A DNA stretch of 64,000 nucleotides from OCS116 sp051531935 (GCA_051531935.1 JAOPTR010000002.1:310001-374000), one strand, 5' to 3'. Counted from the stretch's first letter, positions 26,936-37,116 are shown. The notes: generated by a model not told the origin, from the letters alone. Numbers and translations are program-made.

Positions 26936-28237
26936 ATGTTCGATTTTGATAGTTCGCAGGTTTTAGATAAGTTGATTTTGTGGGTGAATATTCATATTTT
27001 AAATTTGGATATTCTCATTCAAACAAGTGCTATTTTTCTGACATTTATTTTGGCTTTAATTGCAAATAGGATATTACGCCCACATATTACTGAATTCCTT
27101 TCTAATTTAGCAGGTAAAGGCAAACGCCGCCGTAGATTGGTTGAAATTGTAAACATTGTTTTATTGCCAATTATTTGGGTTCTCATGCAATGGATAGTGA
27201 ATATTGTATTTGAGCAATTGGATTTTAAGCATGATTTACTTCGCATAATCGCAAGTCTTCTAAATGCGTGGATTGCAATTAGAGTTTTCGTAAGCCTAGT
27301 GCCAACCAATGTTTTTTGGCGCCGGATCGTAGCTTTTATTGCATGGAGTATAGCAGCACTTAACGCAGCTAACTTATTGAAACCAACAATAAATTTACTA
27401 AATGAGGTTGGTTTTAGCATTGGCGATGCACGTATAACCCTATATTCTATAATATCTGGTTTTTTGTTGGGCGTGATTCTGTTTTGGCTTGCTTTACTGA
27501 TTTCTAATTTTCTTAAATCAAAACTATCTACCAATGAAGATCTTACGCCTTCAGTCCAAACTCTTTTATCTCAATTGATAAAAGTCTCACTAATTTTTCT
27601 ATCATTTTTATTCACGCTCAATATCATTGGCTTGGATCTAAGTGTATTTACTTTTTTTTCTGGAGCCTTGGGTGTTGGGCTTGGCTTTGGGTTGCAAAAA
27701 ATAGTATCTAACTTTGTAAGTGGTATTATTTTATTGGTCGACCAATCAGTGCAGCCAGGCAATGTTATTGAAGTTGGCGGCACTTTTGGGAAGGTGAAAA
27801 GCCTCGGAGCTCGTTACACGTCTGTCGAGACACGTGATGGACATGAATATTTAATTCCGAACGAGCGATTTATCACCCAAGAAGTTGTGAATTGGGACTT
27901 TTCTCATCCCAAAGTGCGCCGGAAAGTTAGCATCGGTGTTTCATACAATACAGATGTAGAACTGGCAATGAAGCTAATTGTTGAAGCGACAATAGGTGTT
28001 GAACGAATTTTACCCAACCCAACTCCAGTTGCTCGGTTGGTATCTTTTGGTGATAGTAGTGTGAATTTGGAAGCTAGATTTTGGGTTCAGGACCCATCCA
28101 ATGGTGTTGCCAATATTACAAGTGACTTTTTGTTAAACGTTTGGAAGTTATTTAAAGAGCATAAAATTGAAATTCCATATCCTCAACAAGATATTCATAT
28201 TAAAGAATTTCCTAGGAATAATGAGACTACTTCTTAA
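26936..28237 (+). CDS. MscS-family mechanosensitive ion channel
   Basis: 433-residue membrane protein. Several hydrophobic segments (about residues 24-45, 75-95, 100-120, 160-190, 215-235) precede the MscS pore helix GALGVGLGFGLQKIVSNFVSG (about 240-260), rich in the Gly/Ala spacing needed for helix packing. The cytoplasmic beta domain (QPGNVIEVGG, VETRDGHEYLIPN) and a C-terminal alpha/beta cage follow. Such channels release solutes on osmotic downshock. It is probably co-transcribed with uvrA and overlaps the next, convergent gene by 11 nt. Confidence 0.92.
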   Translation: MFDFDSSQVLDKLILWVNIHILNLDILIQTSAIFLTFILALIANRILRPHITEFLSNLAGKGKRRRRLVEIVNIVLLPIIWVLMQWIVNIVFEQLDFKHDLLRIIASLLNAWIAIRVFVSLVPTNVFWRRIVAFIAWSIAALNAANLLKPTINLLNEVGFSIGDARITLYSIISGFLLGVILFWLALLISNFLKSKLSTNEDLTPSVQTLLSQLIKVSLIFLSFLFTLNIIGLDLSVFTFFSGALGVGLGFGLQKIVSNFVSGIILLVDQSVQPGNVIEVGGTFGKVKSLGARYTSVETRDGHEYLIPNERFITQEVVNWDFSHPKVRRKVSIGVSYNTDVELAMKLIVEATIGVERILPNPTPVARLVSFGDSSVNLEARFWVQDPSNGVANITSDFLLNVWKLFKEHKIEIPYPQQDIHIKEFPRNNETTS

Positions 28238-28463
28238 AACGTCGATATAGTTTTATGAATTTTGCTTCAAGAATACGTTTATATCTTCTGAAGTTTTTAT
28301 AATCGACTGCTAAATATAGCATACCCAAGGGTAACATCCAAAAACCGAGAATTGGTAGAAAACTAAATATACCGCCAAAAATGAGCAATGCGCCTATAAA
28401 AAGGCGCATCAATCTTGTTTTTGGAATGGGCAACACTGGTTTCTGTTTTTTACCTAGACTCAT
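28227..28463 (-). CDS. Small two-helix membrane protein
   Basis: 78 residues. A basic, proline-containing N-terminus precedes two closely spaced hydrophobic segments (LFIGALLIFGGIFSFLP and MLPLGMLYLAVDY) and a strongly basic tail (KNFRRYKRILEAKF...). Short proteins with the FLPILGFWMLPLG motif are common in Rhizobiales, where they are sometimes misannotated as tryptophan synthase-like; function unknown. AAGGAG-like sequence precedes the ATG. It overlaps the end of the MscS gene. Confidence 0.7.
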   Translation of the reverse strand: MSLGKKQKPVLPIPKTRLMRLFIGALLIFGGIFSFLPILGFWMLPLGMLYLAVDYKNFRRYKRILEAKFIKLYRRFKK

Positions 28464-28514
28464 AATTTCTCCTTGTTATGTATATGGGAAGAAATTCCAA
28501 AATTTCAATACCAA

Positions 28515-29432
28515 CTAGAAATTCCATTTTCGAGCAATTTGGTTTGCAATTTTTTCTGCTGATTTAATCTGCTTATTATTTAATCTAAATCCTTGTTGCT
28601 GATTAATAATATCATTTGCAAATTGTTTCATTTCTGGCGGTTTGTTTTTACTTGCCAACATAAGCCACGCCAACCCGCGTAATTTGGCTTTAATGTTACG
28701 CCCTTGCAGATAGTATATTTGACCAAGTTTTATCTGAGCCCCATAATTATTTTTTCGTGCTGCCAATGTGTAATATCTAACAGCCCGTTTTTTTTGCGAT
28801 TTTATATAATCATTATTAAAATAGATTTCACCTAATAAAAAATTTGCTTGAGAGTGCCCCACAGAGGACGATGCCAACTTTAGCAAGCGCAATGCTAATT
28901 TTATATTTGGCGTTAGGTGGGCAACATCACTTCCGTGGATGTAAAACAACGACAACTCAACCATTGCATCGGCAGATATTTGGGTTCGAATTTTAGACTC
29001 ACTGCTCAGATTATATTGCTCCACAATTAACCTAAGATATTTGATAGCCTGTATATCATCTTTTGGGGTCTTAAATATACCCAGATAATATCTGGCCAGC
29101 TGCCAATGCGCATGAAAATTACCATCATTTGAAGACAATTTCCAATGACGAATTGCGCTTTTCAAATCCCCAGTTTTTGCTGCATCAATCCCTAATGAAT
29201 AGGCAAAACTGCCCTTTTCAATTTGCGAAACATTTGGTCTTTGAATTGGTCTTCGAGGTGGTGGTTTACCGCGATTTTTATCGTATTTTTTATTAATTGT
29301 GCCATAATCATTGCTCAGTTCGTCTTGAGAAATGGTGCGATTTTTGTCGAAAGCTTGTGCAGTTATGGGGGCAATAGAAATGATGCCACCCATAATTATA
29401 TAGCACAGATATTTTCGTTTAAATATCCGCAT
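28515..29432 (-). CDS. Exported Sel1-like repeat protein
   Basis: 305 residues from ATG 29432 (MRIFKRKYLCYIIMGG); the frame extends to 29456. A signal peptide runs to about residue 27 (SIAPITAQA). Sel1/TPR-type helical repeats follow, e.g. AHWQLARYYLGIFKTPKD, SQANFLLGEIYFNNDY and GAQIKLGQIYYLQGRN. Overall size and layout resemble ExoR, the periplasmic inhibitor of the ExoS-ChvI system in rhizobia, but Sel1 proteins are numerous and I cannot assign orthology. The start lies within the last codons of ilvD (14-nt overlap), suggesting coupled translation. Confidence 0.7.
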   Translation of the reverse strand: MRIFKRKYLCYIIMGGIISIAPITAQAFDKNRTISQDELSNDYGTINKKYDKNRGKPPPRRPIQRPNVSQIEKGSFAYSLGIDAAKTGDLKSAIRHWKLSSNDGNFHAHWQLARYYLGIFKTPKDDIQAIKYLRLIVEQYNLSSESKIRTQISADAMVELSLFYIHGSDVAHLTPNIKLALRLLKLASSSVGHSQANFLLGEIYFNNDYIKSQKKRAVRYYTLAARKNNYGAQIKLGQIYYLQGRNIKAKLRGLAWLMLASKNKPPEMKQFANDIINQQQGFRLNNKQIKSAEKIANQIARKWNF

Positions 29433-31146
29433 AACAACTTTCTTCTGCCGCTCCACCTGGATGTGTTAAAGCACCTTTTGAAGCAGGGCCAACAAGCTGC
29501 TCGTATTTGTAAAGAGCGCCACTATTAGCGCCATTATTCCTTGGTTTCCATGCAGCTTTACGTTCTGCAAATTCTTCGTCGCTCAAATCAACATCCATTG
29601 TACCGGTGTTGGCGTTGATTGTAATTATATCACCATCGCGAAGTAAACCGATAGGGCCGCCAACGGCAGCCTCAGGGCCAACATGACCGATGCAGAAACC
29701 GCGTGTGCCGCCAGAAAAGCGACCGTCAGTAATAAGCGCTACCGTATCGCCCGCACCTTGTCCGTATAATGCTGCTGTAGTTGACAACATTTCGCGCATG
29801 CCAGGGCCACCTTTAGGGCCTTCATAACGAATTACAAGCACATCTCCATCTTCGTATTCACGTTTTTCAACGGCAGCAAATGCGTCTTCTTCGCAATCAT
29901 AGCATCTTGCAGGACCAGTGAATTCTAGGTTTTTCATACCTGCAACTTTTACAATTGCGCCATCTGGAGCCAAGTTACCTTTGAGACCAACAACGCCACC
30001 TGTTTCACTAAGTGGTGTTGCAACTGGGTATACAACGCGGCTGTCAGGTGCAGCAACATCAGCATTTTCAATATTCTCGCCAATTGTTTTGCCCGTTACA
30101 GTCATACAGTCGCCATGCAAATAGCCGCCACGTAATAATTCTTTTAGCAGCACAGGAACACCACCAGATTCATACAAATCTTTAGCCACATATTTACCAC
30201 CAGGTTTTAGGTCAGCAATATACGGAGTTTTTTTGAATATTTCTGCAACGCGCATCAAATCAAAATCAATACCCGCTTCATGTGCCATCGCTGGTAAATG
30301 TAACCCACCATTGGTAGATCCACCTGTGGCTGCAACGATAACTGCCGCATTTTCAAATGCTTTTTCTGTACAAATATCGCGAGGACGGATATTTTTTTCA
30401 ATAAGTGCCATTACTGCCTTACCGCTCTGTACGGCATAGCTGTCACGGCTTTCATACTCTGCAGGCGATCCAGCAGAATATGGCAATGCAAGGCCGATGG
30501 CTTCTGATACGCAAGCCATTGTATTAGCGGTAAATTGGCCGCCACATGCGCCAGCACCTGGACATGCTACAATTTCAAGAGCCATTAATTCTTCTTCAGA
30601 CATGTTACCTGCACTATGCTGGCCAACACCCTCAAATACATCCACAACAGTGACGTCTTTACCCTTAAAACGGCCAGGTAGAATTGAACCGCCATACATA
30701 AATACACTTGGGATATTCAATCTCAACATTGACATCATCATGCCTGGGAGAGACTTGTCACAACCAGCAATACCCACTAAAGCATCATAGGAATGACCAC
30801 GCATTGTCACTTCAACACTATCGGCAATCACTTCACGAGATACCAATGAGCTTTTCATGCCTTGATGCCCCATGGCAATGCCATCGGTTACGGTTATGGT
30901 ACAGAATTCACGAGGCGTTCCACCAGCTTCTTTTACGCCAATTTTCACTGCTTGTGCTTGACGCATTAATGCAATATTACAAGGCGCAGCCTCATTCCAA
31001 CAGGAGCAAACGCCAATGAGTGGTTGATGGATCTCTTTTTCGGTCAAGCCCATTGCGTATAAATATGATCTGTGTGGAGCGCGTTCTGGACCCTCTGTTA
31101 CATAACGTGATGGAAGTTTGGATTTATCAAATTTGATTTTACTCAT
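29419..31146 (-). CDS. ilvD: Dihydroxy-acid dehydratase
   Basis: IlvD dehydrates dihydroxy-acids to 2-keto acids in isoleucine, valine and pantothenate precursor synthesis. At 575 residues it is the standard length. The Fe-S cysteines appear in GVCSCWNEAAPCN (about residues 46-58), GCDKSLPGM and CPGAGACGGQFTANTM. The C-terminal substrate region contains TDGRFSGGTRGFCIGH. The protein starts MSKIKFDKSKLPSRYVTEG, matching the family. No leader-peptide attenuator is apparent in the 167 nt upstream. The Sel1 gene overlaps its 3' end. Confidence 0.97.
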   Translation of the reverse strand: MSKIKFDKSKLPSRYVTEGPERAPHRSYLYAMGLTEKEIHQPLIGVCSCWNEAAPCNIALMRQAQAVKIGVKEAGGTPREFCTITVTDGIAMGHQGMKSSLVSREVIADSVEVTMRGHSYDALVGIAGCDKSLPGMMMSMLRLNIPSVFMYGGSILPGRFKGKDVTVVDVFEGVGQHSAGNMSEEELMALEIVACPGAGACGGQFTANTMACVSEAIGLALPYSAGSPAEYESRDSYAVQSGKAVMALIEKNIRPRDICTEKAFENAAVIVAATGGSTNGGLHLPAMAHEAGIDFDLMRVAEIFKKTPYIADLKPGGKYVAKDLYESGGVPVLLKELLRGGYLHGDCMTVTGKTIGENIENADVAAPDSRVVYPVATPLSETGGVVGLKGNLAPDGAIVKVAGMKNLEFTGPARCYDCEEDAFAAVEKREYEDGDVLVIRYEGPKGGPGMREMLSTTAALYGQGAGDTVALITDGRFSGGTRGFCIGHVGPEAAVGGPIGLLRDGDIITINANTGTMDVDLSDEEFAERKAAWKPRNNGANSGALYKYEQLVGPASKGALTHPGGAAEESCYADI

Positions 31147-31313
31147 TAATTTCGCGCCTTCAGTGGGGTTGAATATTTTGTATATATTTATAAAACTATC
31201 AGAGTTACCCCAAATTGCCAGTCTAAAACAACCATATTATAATGTTTCCAATATAATTGTTGATTGTGTCGAGCAAATGGCAATCAGGGTAATATCATGT
31301 TTTTAGGTGTTGG

Positions 31314-33983
31314 TTACAGCTTTTCAAATCTTGCGTATGCTTCTTGTAAATTGACTTTCAATTCTTTAGCTATTTTTAAGCGTTGTTTTTGCTCGCTGAT
31401 TACTTTTTCGGGTGCTTTAGCGACAAAAGCCTCATTACTTAGGCGTTTTTCGGTACCCATAATGTCTTTGTCAGCTTTCCCCATTTCTTTGGTAAGGCGA
31501 TCAAGCTCAGCCTGTACATCAATTACACCTGCTAGTGGAAGAGCAATAACCAAACCATCAAGTAAAATTTGAATGGCTCCTTCAGGGACTTGGTCAGAAA
31601 GTGAAATGCTTTCAATACGCGCCATTTTCTTTAACAATTCACTATGAGATTCTAGTTTCTTCTCGGTGGTTACATCTGCGTTAACGACCACTACAGGCAC
31701 TTGCGCTCCTGCCGCGATGTTCATTTCGGCTCTCACGGAACGAATTTCGGAGATGAATTTAATAACCCAATTAATGTCTTGTTTGGCAGAATCGTCTTGA
31801 TTTGTATTTGATTGTGGCCATGCGGATACAATCAGCATATTTTCACGTTCTAAATCGTCAAAACGATCCCATAATTCTTCAGTAACAAACGGCATGAATG
31901 GGTGCATTAGGTGTAAAAGCTGATCAATAACGTGTGCAGTTACAGCCTTGATTTCAGTTTTAGCGGCTTCGCTTTCTCCAAATAGAATTGGTTTTGTGAG
32001 TTCGATATACCAATCACAAAAAGTATTCCATGTGAACTTATAAATAGCATTTGAAGCATCATTAAAGCGGTAGGATTCAATGCCTTTGTTTACCAATGTA
32101 GTGGTTTCAGAAAGTTCTGAAAGTATCCATTTACTTAAAGTGAGATCAACTTTAGCTGGGTCAAAACTATCTATCGGCCGGCATTCATGTATTTCGGCAA
32201 AACGACAGGCGTTCCACAATTTGGTAACAAAATTACGGTTATTTTCAACAGCCTTATTGGATAACCGAATATCACGACCCTGCCCCGCCATTGATGACAT
32301 TGTAAAGCGAACAGCATCAGCGCCAAACTCTTCAATAAGATCGAGCGGGTCCATTACATTGCCTTTGGATTTGGACATTTTTGCACCAAACTCATCGCGC
32401 ACAATGGCATGGATGTAAACAGTTTCAAATGGCACTTCTTCTAAGAAATGTGTGCCCATCATCATCATTCTGGCGACCCAAAAGAAAATAATATCGAAGC
32501 CTGTTACAACCACGTTGGTTTTATAATAAGACTCGAGTTCCGGCGTTTTTTCAGGCCAACCAAGGGTTGCGAATGGCCATAATGCCGAGCTAAACCAAGT
32601 GTCTAAAACATCAGAATCACGTTCTAGTGTTTTTACTACACCATAAAATTTGTCAGCTTTTTCTTGTGCAGAAGCTTCGTCCATGGCCACAAATATCTCG
32701 CCATCTGGGCCATACCAAACAGGAATTTGATGTCCCCACCATAATTGGCGTGATATGCACCATGGTTCAATATTTTCCATCCAGTCAAAATAGGTTTTTT
32801 CCCAATTATTGGGTACGAATTTTGTAGATCCGTTACGCACAGCTTCTAACGCAGGAATAGCCAGTTTTTTGGCGTCAACATACCATTGGTCTGTAAGCCA
32901 AGGCTCAATTACCACACCTGACCGATCACCATATGGCACAGTATGCGGGTTGTCGTCGATTTTGGCCAACAGGCCTAATTCTTCGAACTTCTCAACCACA
33001 ATTTTGCGAGCTTCAAATCGTTCAAGACCAACATATTCATCAGGTACATTTTCATTGAGGTGCGCATTCTCATCGAGGATATTTATAACCTCTAGGTTGG
33101 CGCGTTTTCCGACTTCAAAGTCATTAAAATCATGAGCGGGCGTTATTTTAACAGCACCACTACCTTGTTCAGGGTCAGCGTATTCATCAGCTACAATTGG
33201 GATTTCGCGACCAACCAGTGGCAATACTACAGTTTTACCGACTAAATGTTTGTAGCGCTCATCATCAGGATGCACTGCAATACCAGAATCACCAAACATG
33301 GTTTCAGGACGCGTTGTGGCAACAGTGATAAATTGACCATCCATATCTTTAATTGGATAATTGAAATGCCATAATTTTCCGTCTTTTTCAATTTGCTCAA
33401 CTTCAAGGTCAGAAATTGCGGTAAGTAGTTTGGGGTCCCAATTCACGAGCCGTTTGGCTCGATAAATATAACCTTGCTCATGCAGCTCAACAAATGTTTT
33501 AAGTACAGCTTCAGAAAGACCTTCATCCATTGTAAAACGTGAGCGAGACCAATCACAACTGGCGCCTAAACGTTTTTGTTGATTCTGAATAATACCGCCA
33601 GATTCTTCTTTCCATTCCCATATTTTTTTAACGAAGTTTTCTCGCCCCAGCTGCTTTCGGCCAGGTTGTTGTGTTTCCATTAATTGGCGTTCAACCACCA
33701 TTTGTGTTGCAATTCCGGCATGGTCCATACCAGGTTGCCACAAGGTGTTTTTGCCACTCATCCGATTATAACGTATCAGAATGTCCTGAATTGTATTGTT
33801 AAGCGCATGCCCCATATGGAGTGAGCCTGTTACATTGGGGGGCGGCAAAGCGATTGAATAAGTTTCTGCAGTTTTCTTTTCGGTGTCAGAGAGGCCAGCA
33901 CCTGCTTTAAAAGCGCCTGATTCTTCCCACATTTTATAATGGCGGGTCTCGATACTATCTGGTTGGTATGTTTTATCTAACAT
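31314..33983 (-). CDS. valS: Valyl-tRNA synthetase
   Basis: Class I synthetase of 889 residues that charges tRNA-Val. Nucleotide-binding motifs are HMGH (56-59, in PPPNVTGSLHMGHA) and KMSKS (535-539). The CP1 editing domain lies between them (e.g. TTRPETMFGD), followed by an anticodon-binding helical domain and a C-terminal coiled coil (QAELDRLTKEMGKADKDIM). Domain order and length are complete. popZ, tolC and pcm lie upstream on the same strand, a gene order known from rhizobia; a terminator separates popZ from valS. Confidence 0.97.
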   Translation of the reverse strand: MLDKTYQPDSIETRHYKMWEESGAFKAGAGLSDTEKKTAETYSIALPPPNVTGSLHMGHALNNTIQDILIRYNRMSGKNTLWQPGMDHAGIATQMVVERQLMETQQPGRKQLGRENFVKKIWEWKEESGGIIQNQQKRLGASCDWSRSRFTMDEGLSEAVLKTFVELHEQGYIYRAKRLVNWDPKLLTAISDLEVEQIEKDGKLWHFNYPIKDMDGQFITVATTRPETMFGDSGIAVHPDDERYKHLVGKTVVLPLVGREIPIVADEYADPEQGSGAVKITPAHDFNDFEVGKRANLEVINILDENAHLNENVPDEYVGLERFEARKIVVEKFEELGLLAKIDDNPHTVPYGDRSGVVIEPWLTDQWYVDAKKLAIPALEAVRNGSTKFVPNNWEKTYFDWMENIEPWCISRQLWWGHQIPVWYGPDGEIFVAMDEASAQEKADKFYGVVKTLERDSDVLDTWFSSALWPFATLGWPEKTPELESYYKTNVVVTGFDIIFFWVARMMMMGTHFLEEVPFETVYIHAIVRDEFGAKMSKSKGNVMDPLDLIEEFGADAVRFTMSSMAGQGRDIRLSNKAVENNRNFVTKLWNACRFAEIHECRPIDSFDPAKVDLTLSKWILSELSETTTLVNKGIESYRFNDASNAIYKFTWNTFCDWYIELTKPILFGESEAAKTEIKAVTAHVIDQLLHLMHPFMPFVTEELWDRFDDLERENMLIVSAWPQSNTNQDDSAKQDINWVIKFISEIRSVRAEMNIAAGAQVPVVVVNADVTTEKKLESHSELLKKMARIESISLSDQVPEGAIQILLDGLVIALPLAGVIDVQAELDRLTKEMGKADKDIMGTEKRLSNEAFVAKAPEKVISEQKQRLKIAKELKVNLQEAYARFEKL

Positions 33984-34015
33984 TTTAAACTCTATTCATG
34001 AATTGCTTTAAGACA

Positions 34016-34040
34016 TAAAAAAAGGCGGCCAAGGCCACCT
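34016..34040 (-). terminator. Rho-independent terminator after popZ
   Basis: On the minus strand AGGTGG pairs with CCGCCT (one wobble) around CCTTGG, followed by an uninterrupted T7 run. It lies 22 nt beyond the popZ stop and 33 nt before valS, so it separates popZ transcripts from valS. Confidence 0.75.
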
Positions 34041-34061
34041 AAATTCTTAATTTTGTGACAT

Positions 34062-34685
34062 TTAAATTTTGCCGCCGCGTGCGACACGTTCAATTTCTTC
34101 TCTGACAATTTTTTCGACCATGACTGGTAAATTTTCGTCCAACCAGCTTTTAAGCATAGGGCGCATTAGCGCCATAACCATGCTTTCAACAGTTTGTCCT
34201 GCACCATTTTGGGCTAACATTGTATTTGCTAATAAATTGAAGTTCTCGTTAACCTGAGCACCTACTTGTTTAGAAATTAGGCTTTCCGAAATAGCAAGCT
34301 CAGGAACTTCTAACATCGCGGGTTCAGCTTCAGCTACCTGTACAGGTTCTGGCTCTACTTCTAACGCAACTTCGAAGTTATCTTCTGGCGCAGAAAATTC
34401 CAAATCGTCAATATCATCCGGTGAAAGGAGATCATCGTCTTCATCGGCTGCCATAAGCGCAGCCATTTCATCAAAATCATCAGCTGGCTCTTCTTCAGCT
34501 AAAATTTCAGTCAATTCCAAAATTTCTTCATCTTCATCATCATCGATAAAGTCAGATTTAGGTTCATCAATTTCAGGTTGATCGTCGTCGGAAATTATGC
34601 GGCGGATTGACGACAGAATTTCTTCCATCGTAGGCTCTTCACCACTGTCTGGCGCATCATTTTCTGCAAATTCTGTTTCACTCAT
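34062..34685 (-). CDS. popZ: Polar organizing protein PopZ (DUF2497)
   Basis: PopZ forms a polymeric hub at the cell pole that anchors ParB/parS and cell-cycle proteins in alphaproteobacteria. The 207-residue protein has the classic three-part layout: a short N-terminal helix (EEPTMEEILSSIRRIISDD), a long acidic disordered middle (many Asp/Glu/Pro, about 36-130), and the C-terminal self-assembly helices (VESMVMALMRPMLKSWLDEN, VREEIERVARG). It sits between tolC and valS, a typical position. Confidence 0.93.
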   Translation of the reverse strand: MSETEFAENDAPDSGEEPTMEEILSSIRRIISDDDQPEIDEPKSDFIDDDEDEEILELTEILAEEEPADDFDEMAALMAADEDDDLLSPDDIDDLEFSAPEDNFEVALEVEPEPVQVAEAEPAMLEVPELAISESLISKQVGAQVNENFNLLANTMLAQNGAGQTVESMVMALMRPMLKSWLDENLPVMVEKIVREEIERVARGGKI

Positions 34686-34915
34686 ATAGACCTCAAAATA
34701 TTACTTTACAATTCTTGTAATATTCATCTTTATTCTTAACAGATATTTCCAAAATTCATAAGCTTTTTATAAAACAATTGATACATTGGAACCTAATTGC
34801 AGGTATTTAGTAAAATATTGTTATATTTCAAGTGGTTGTATCTGTTTATAAAACCGCACACATCTACAGCATCAAAGCCTATTTTTAGGAATACAATGAT
34901 TATTGTCCTGAATTA

Positions 34916-36232
34916 TCAATTGATTCCAAGTTTATTGGCAGTCAATCTACCAATAGAAGACAATAATTGCATTTGAGAAAGCAATACACCACGTTGAGAA
35001 ACGATGGACTGAACTTTAGCTGAAAGAAGTTCTTTTTCAGAGTTCAATACGTCAAAGCTTGTTCTAACACCTTCTTCTGCTTCTGCGCGAATGCCATTTA
35101 AAACTGCGCGAGACGCTCTAATTTGGGCATCATCTGCGCCTGCACTTGTTTTTGCTGCTAATAAAGACGCCCATCTAGCTTTTACACCCGCTCTTAATTG
35201 TGCGCGAGAGACTGAAAGGTTTAAGCGAGCCTGAGCCAAACGAATTTTTTCTTGTCTAACTTGAGATTGTTTAATACCACCATTGAAAATAGGAATAGAG
35301 AGTTTAGCACCAACCCTAAGTGAAGATTGTGCCGTGTCGCCATCAAGAGCAACGCTATGGGACATTGTACCAAAAGCACTAGCGCTAGGCAATAAGCCAG
35401 CTTCGGCGATTTGAACCGATTTCTCTGCAGATAAAACCGCTTTTTTAAGCGACTTTAAAGCGGGATGATTGGCTTCTACTGAATTCAATGCAGATTGCAG
35501 GCTTTTAGGTAGAAGTCTAGTCAACTGCTTTGGTTGTCTGATGTTGCGGGGTTTGTGGCCAACATACTGTTCGTACACAGCACGGCTTGCATCTAATTGT
35601 GCTTTAGAACCAGCGATGGCAGATAATGCTGCACTTTTCCGTGCTTTAGCCAATGAAACGTCGGTTGCTGTTGCTTCACCCACTTGAAAACGAGCTTCAG
35701 CAGCTTTTTGCTCTTCACTAAGAACGTTAAAATTCTTAATTTGCACATTAAGTAAAGCGCTGTCACGTAACACATCTACATAAGAAGTGAAAATTGAAAG
35801 TAGGAATGATTGTTCGGCATTCGCAAAGGCATCAATTTGTGCCAATTTGCCAATTTCGGCTTGTGCAATACGGTTGTTTGTTATCCCGTTATCCCACAAT
35901 GTATAATTTGCTGATAAACCAGCCGTAATACCAACAGCGTCTTGCGTGGCTGACCAGCCTTTTGCAGCAGAATAAGATCTTGAAAGACTACCGTCTAGGG
36001 ATAATTCGCCGTTTAACGTAGGAAACAACCCAGCCTGTGCGGAGATTATTGATTCGTCGCTTAACTTTAGCTTTTCTCTTTCCAATGCCATTTGTGGGCT
36101 ATTAGAATAAGCAAATTGCATGGCTTGGAAAACAGTTTCCGAATTTGCCACTTGAACATTTGCTAATAAAGAAAAAACACTTAAACCAATAATTAATTTA
36201 TGACGCTTTGCGCGAAAAAAAACACTCGACAT
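34916..36232 (-). CDS. tolC: TolC-family outer-membrane efflux channel
   Basis: 438 residues from ATG 36232 (a TTG at 36250 is less likely). The signal peptide ends near VANSE. The mature part has the two tandem OEP repeats of TolC: long alternating coiled-coil helices (AQAEIGKLAQIDAFANAEQSF-like heptads, EEQKAAEARFQVGEATATDV; GVRTSFDVLNSEKELLSAKV) with strand segments between. It forms the outer-membrane exit duct for type I secretion and RND pumps. GEATATDV and GVRTSFDVL are the repeated turn motifs. It follows the pcm-like gene on the same strand, an arrangement common in rhizobia. Confidence 0.92.
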   Translation of the reverse strand: MSSVFFRAKRHKLIIGLSVFSLLANVQVANSETVFQAMQFAYSNSPQMALEREKLKLSDESIISAQAGLFPTLNGELSLDGSLSRSYSAAKGWSATQDAVGITAGLSANYTLWDNGITNNRIAQAEIGKLAQIDAFANAEQSFLLSIFTSYVDVLRDSALLNVQIKNFNVLSEEQKAAEARFQVGEATATDVSLAKARKSAALSAIAGSKAQLDASRAVYEQYVGHKPRNIRQPKQLTRLLPKSLQSALNSVEANHPALKSLKKAVLSAEKSVQIAEAGLLPSASAFGTMSHSVALDGDTAQSSLRVGAKLSIPIFNGGIKQSQVRQEKIRLAQARLNLSVSRAQLRAGVKARWASLLAAKTSAGADDAQIRASRAVLNGIRAEAEEGVRTSFDVLNSEKELLSAKVQSIVSQRGVLLSQMQLLSSIGRLTANKLGIN

Positions 36233-36432
36233 TACCCGTACCTCAAACAAACTAGACCCACATATTAACTACATGTAGGATTTAAAAATCAAGATACAAG
36301 AAGTTTAATCAAATAAAAGTTTAAAATTGTATCATTGGCTAAAAAAGAGACATTTCTTCTTTAAACATCAAAAATACCACAAATTTGCAGATAACCTGTG
36401 TATATCATGGTTAATTCTGCAGATATTTAAAT

Positions 36433-37116
36433 TTAAAGTGAAAACTCAACAGCTTTATTAAAGTCGGTTAATTTATTGGAGCTAGCATCAAAAATCATGC
36501 GTTTTGCAATTACATTATGTGTTTTATGATATAAATATCCATGACCTAAAGGTGCAGATATCGAAGATTCATCAGACAATTCAACGGTGACCAAACGACC
36601 ATTGTCGGCAAGTTGATCAAACAGTTCTTGTGGTACTTCTTCCACCAAACCGTTAATTATAATCACATCATACGGCGCTTCTTTTTTGTAACCATCAGCC
36701 AATGGATCAAACACAATAACTGCATTGTCAATTTCTTGCAGTTCCATGTTTTTAGTCGCCATATCTGCAATTTCTTGGTCGGCTTCAATGCCCACAACCA
36801 TGTTTGCTAGTTTAGATAAGAGCGCAGTCGAATACCCTGTAGAACAAGCTACATCTAAAACAATATCTGTCGGGTTAATGTCGGCAGCTTGAATTAACTT
36901 GGCCTGCACCATAGGGTCTAAAATAAATCTATTTTGCTTGTTTGGTGTGACAATGGTTAAATCACGATCAATATAGGCCACAGATTGCTGAGCGGCAGGC
37001 ACAAAGTTTTCTCGTTTTAAATTTCTAAAAGCGTCGAGCAATTCTTTTGATGTAATTGCATTTGGCAAAAGTTGTGAATTCACCATGTTTAAACGTAAAG
37101 TTTCGAAATGAGTCAT
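36433..37116 (-). CDS. Pcm-like SAM-dependent methyltransferase
   Basis: 227 residues. The SAM-binding motif I is IVLDVACSTGYSTALL (about 85-100), with acidic GIEADQEIA after it, and the N-terminal helix (MVNSQLLPNAITSKELLDAF) matches the protein-L-isoaspartate O-methyltransferase family. The usual GHGQTISQP substrate loop is not present; the matching segment reads NKQNRFILDP. This is the divergent Pcm-like branch that lies upstream of tolC in many Rhizobiales. Whether it still repairs isoaspartate is uncertain. Confidence 0.8.
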   Translation of the reverse strand: MTHFETLRLNMVNSQLLPNAITSKELLDAFRNLKRENFVPAAQQSVAYIDRDLTIVTPNKQNRFILDPMVQAKLIQAADINPTDIVLDVACSTGYSTALLSKLANMVVGIEADQEIADMATKNMELQEIDNAVIVFDPLADGYKKEAPYDVIIINGLVEEVPQELFDQLADNGRLVTVELSDESSISAPLGHGYLYHKTHNVIAKRMIFDASSNKLTDFNKAVEFSL

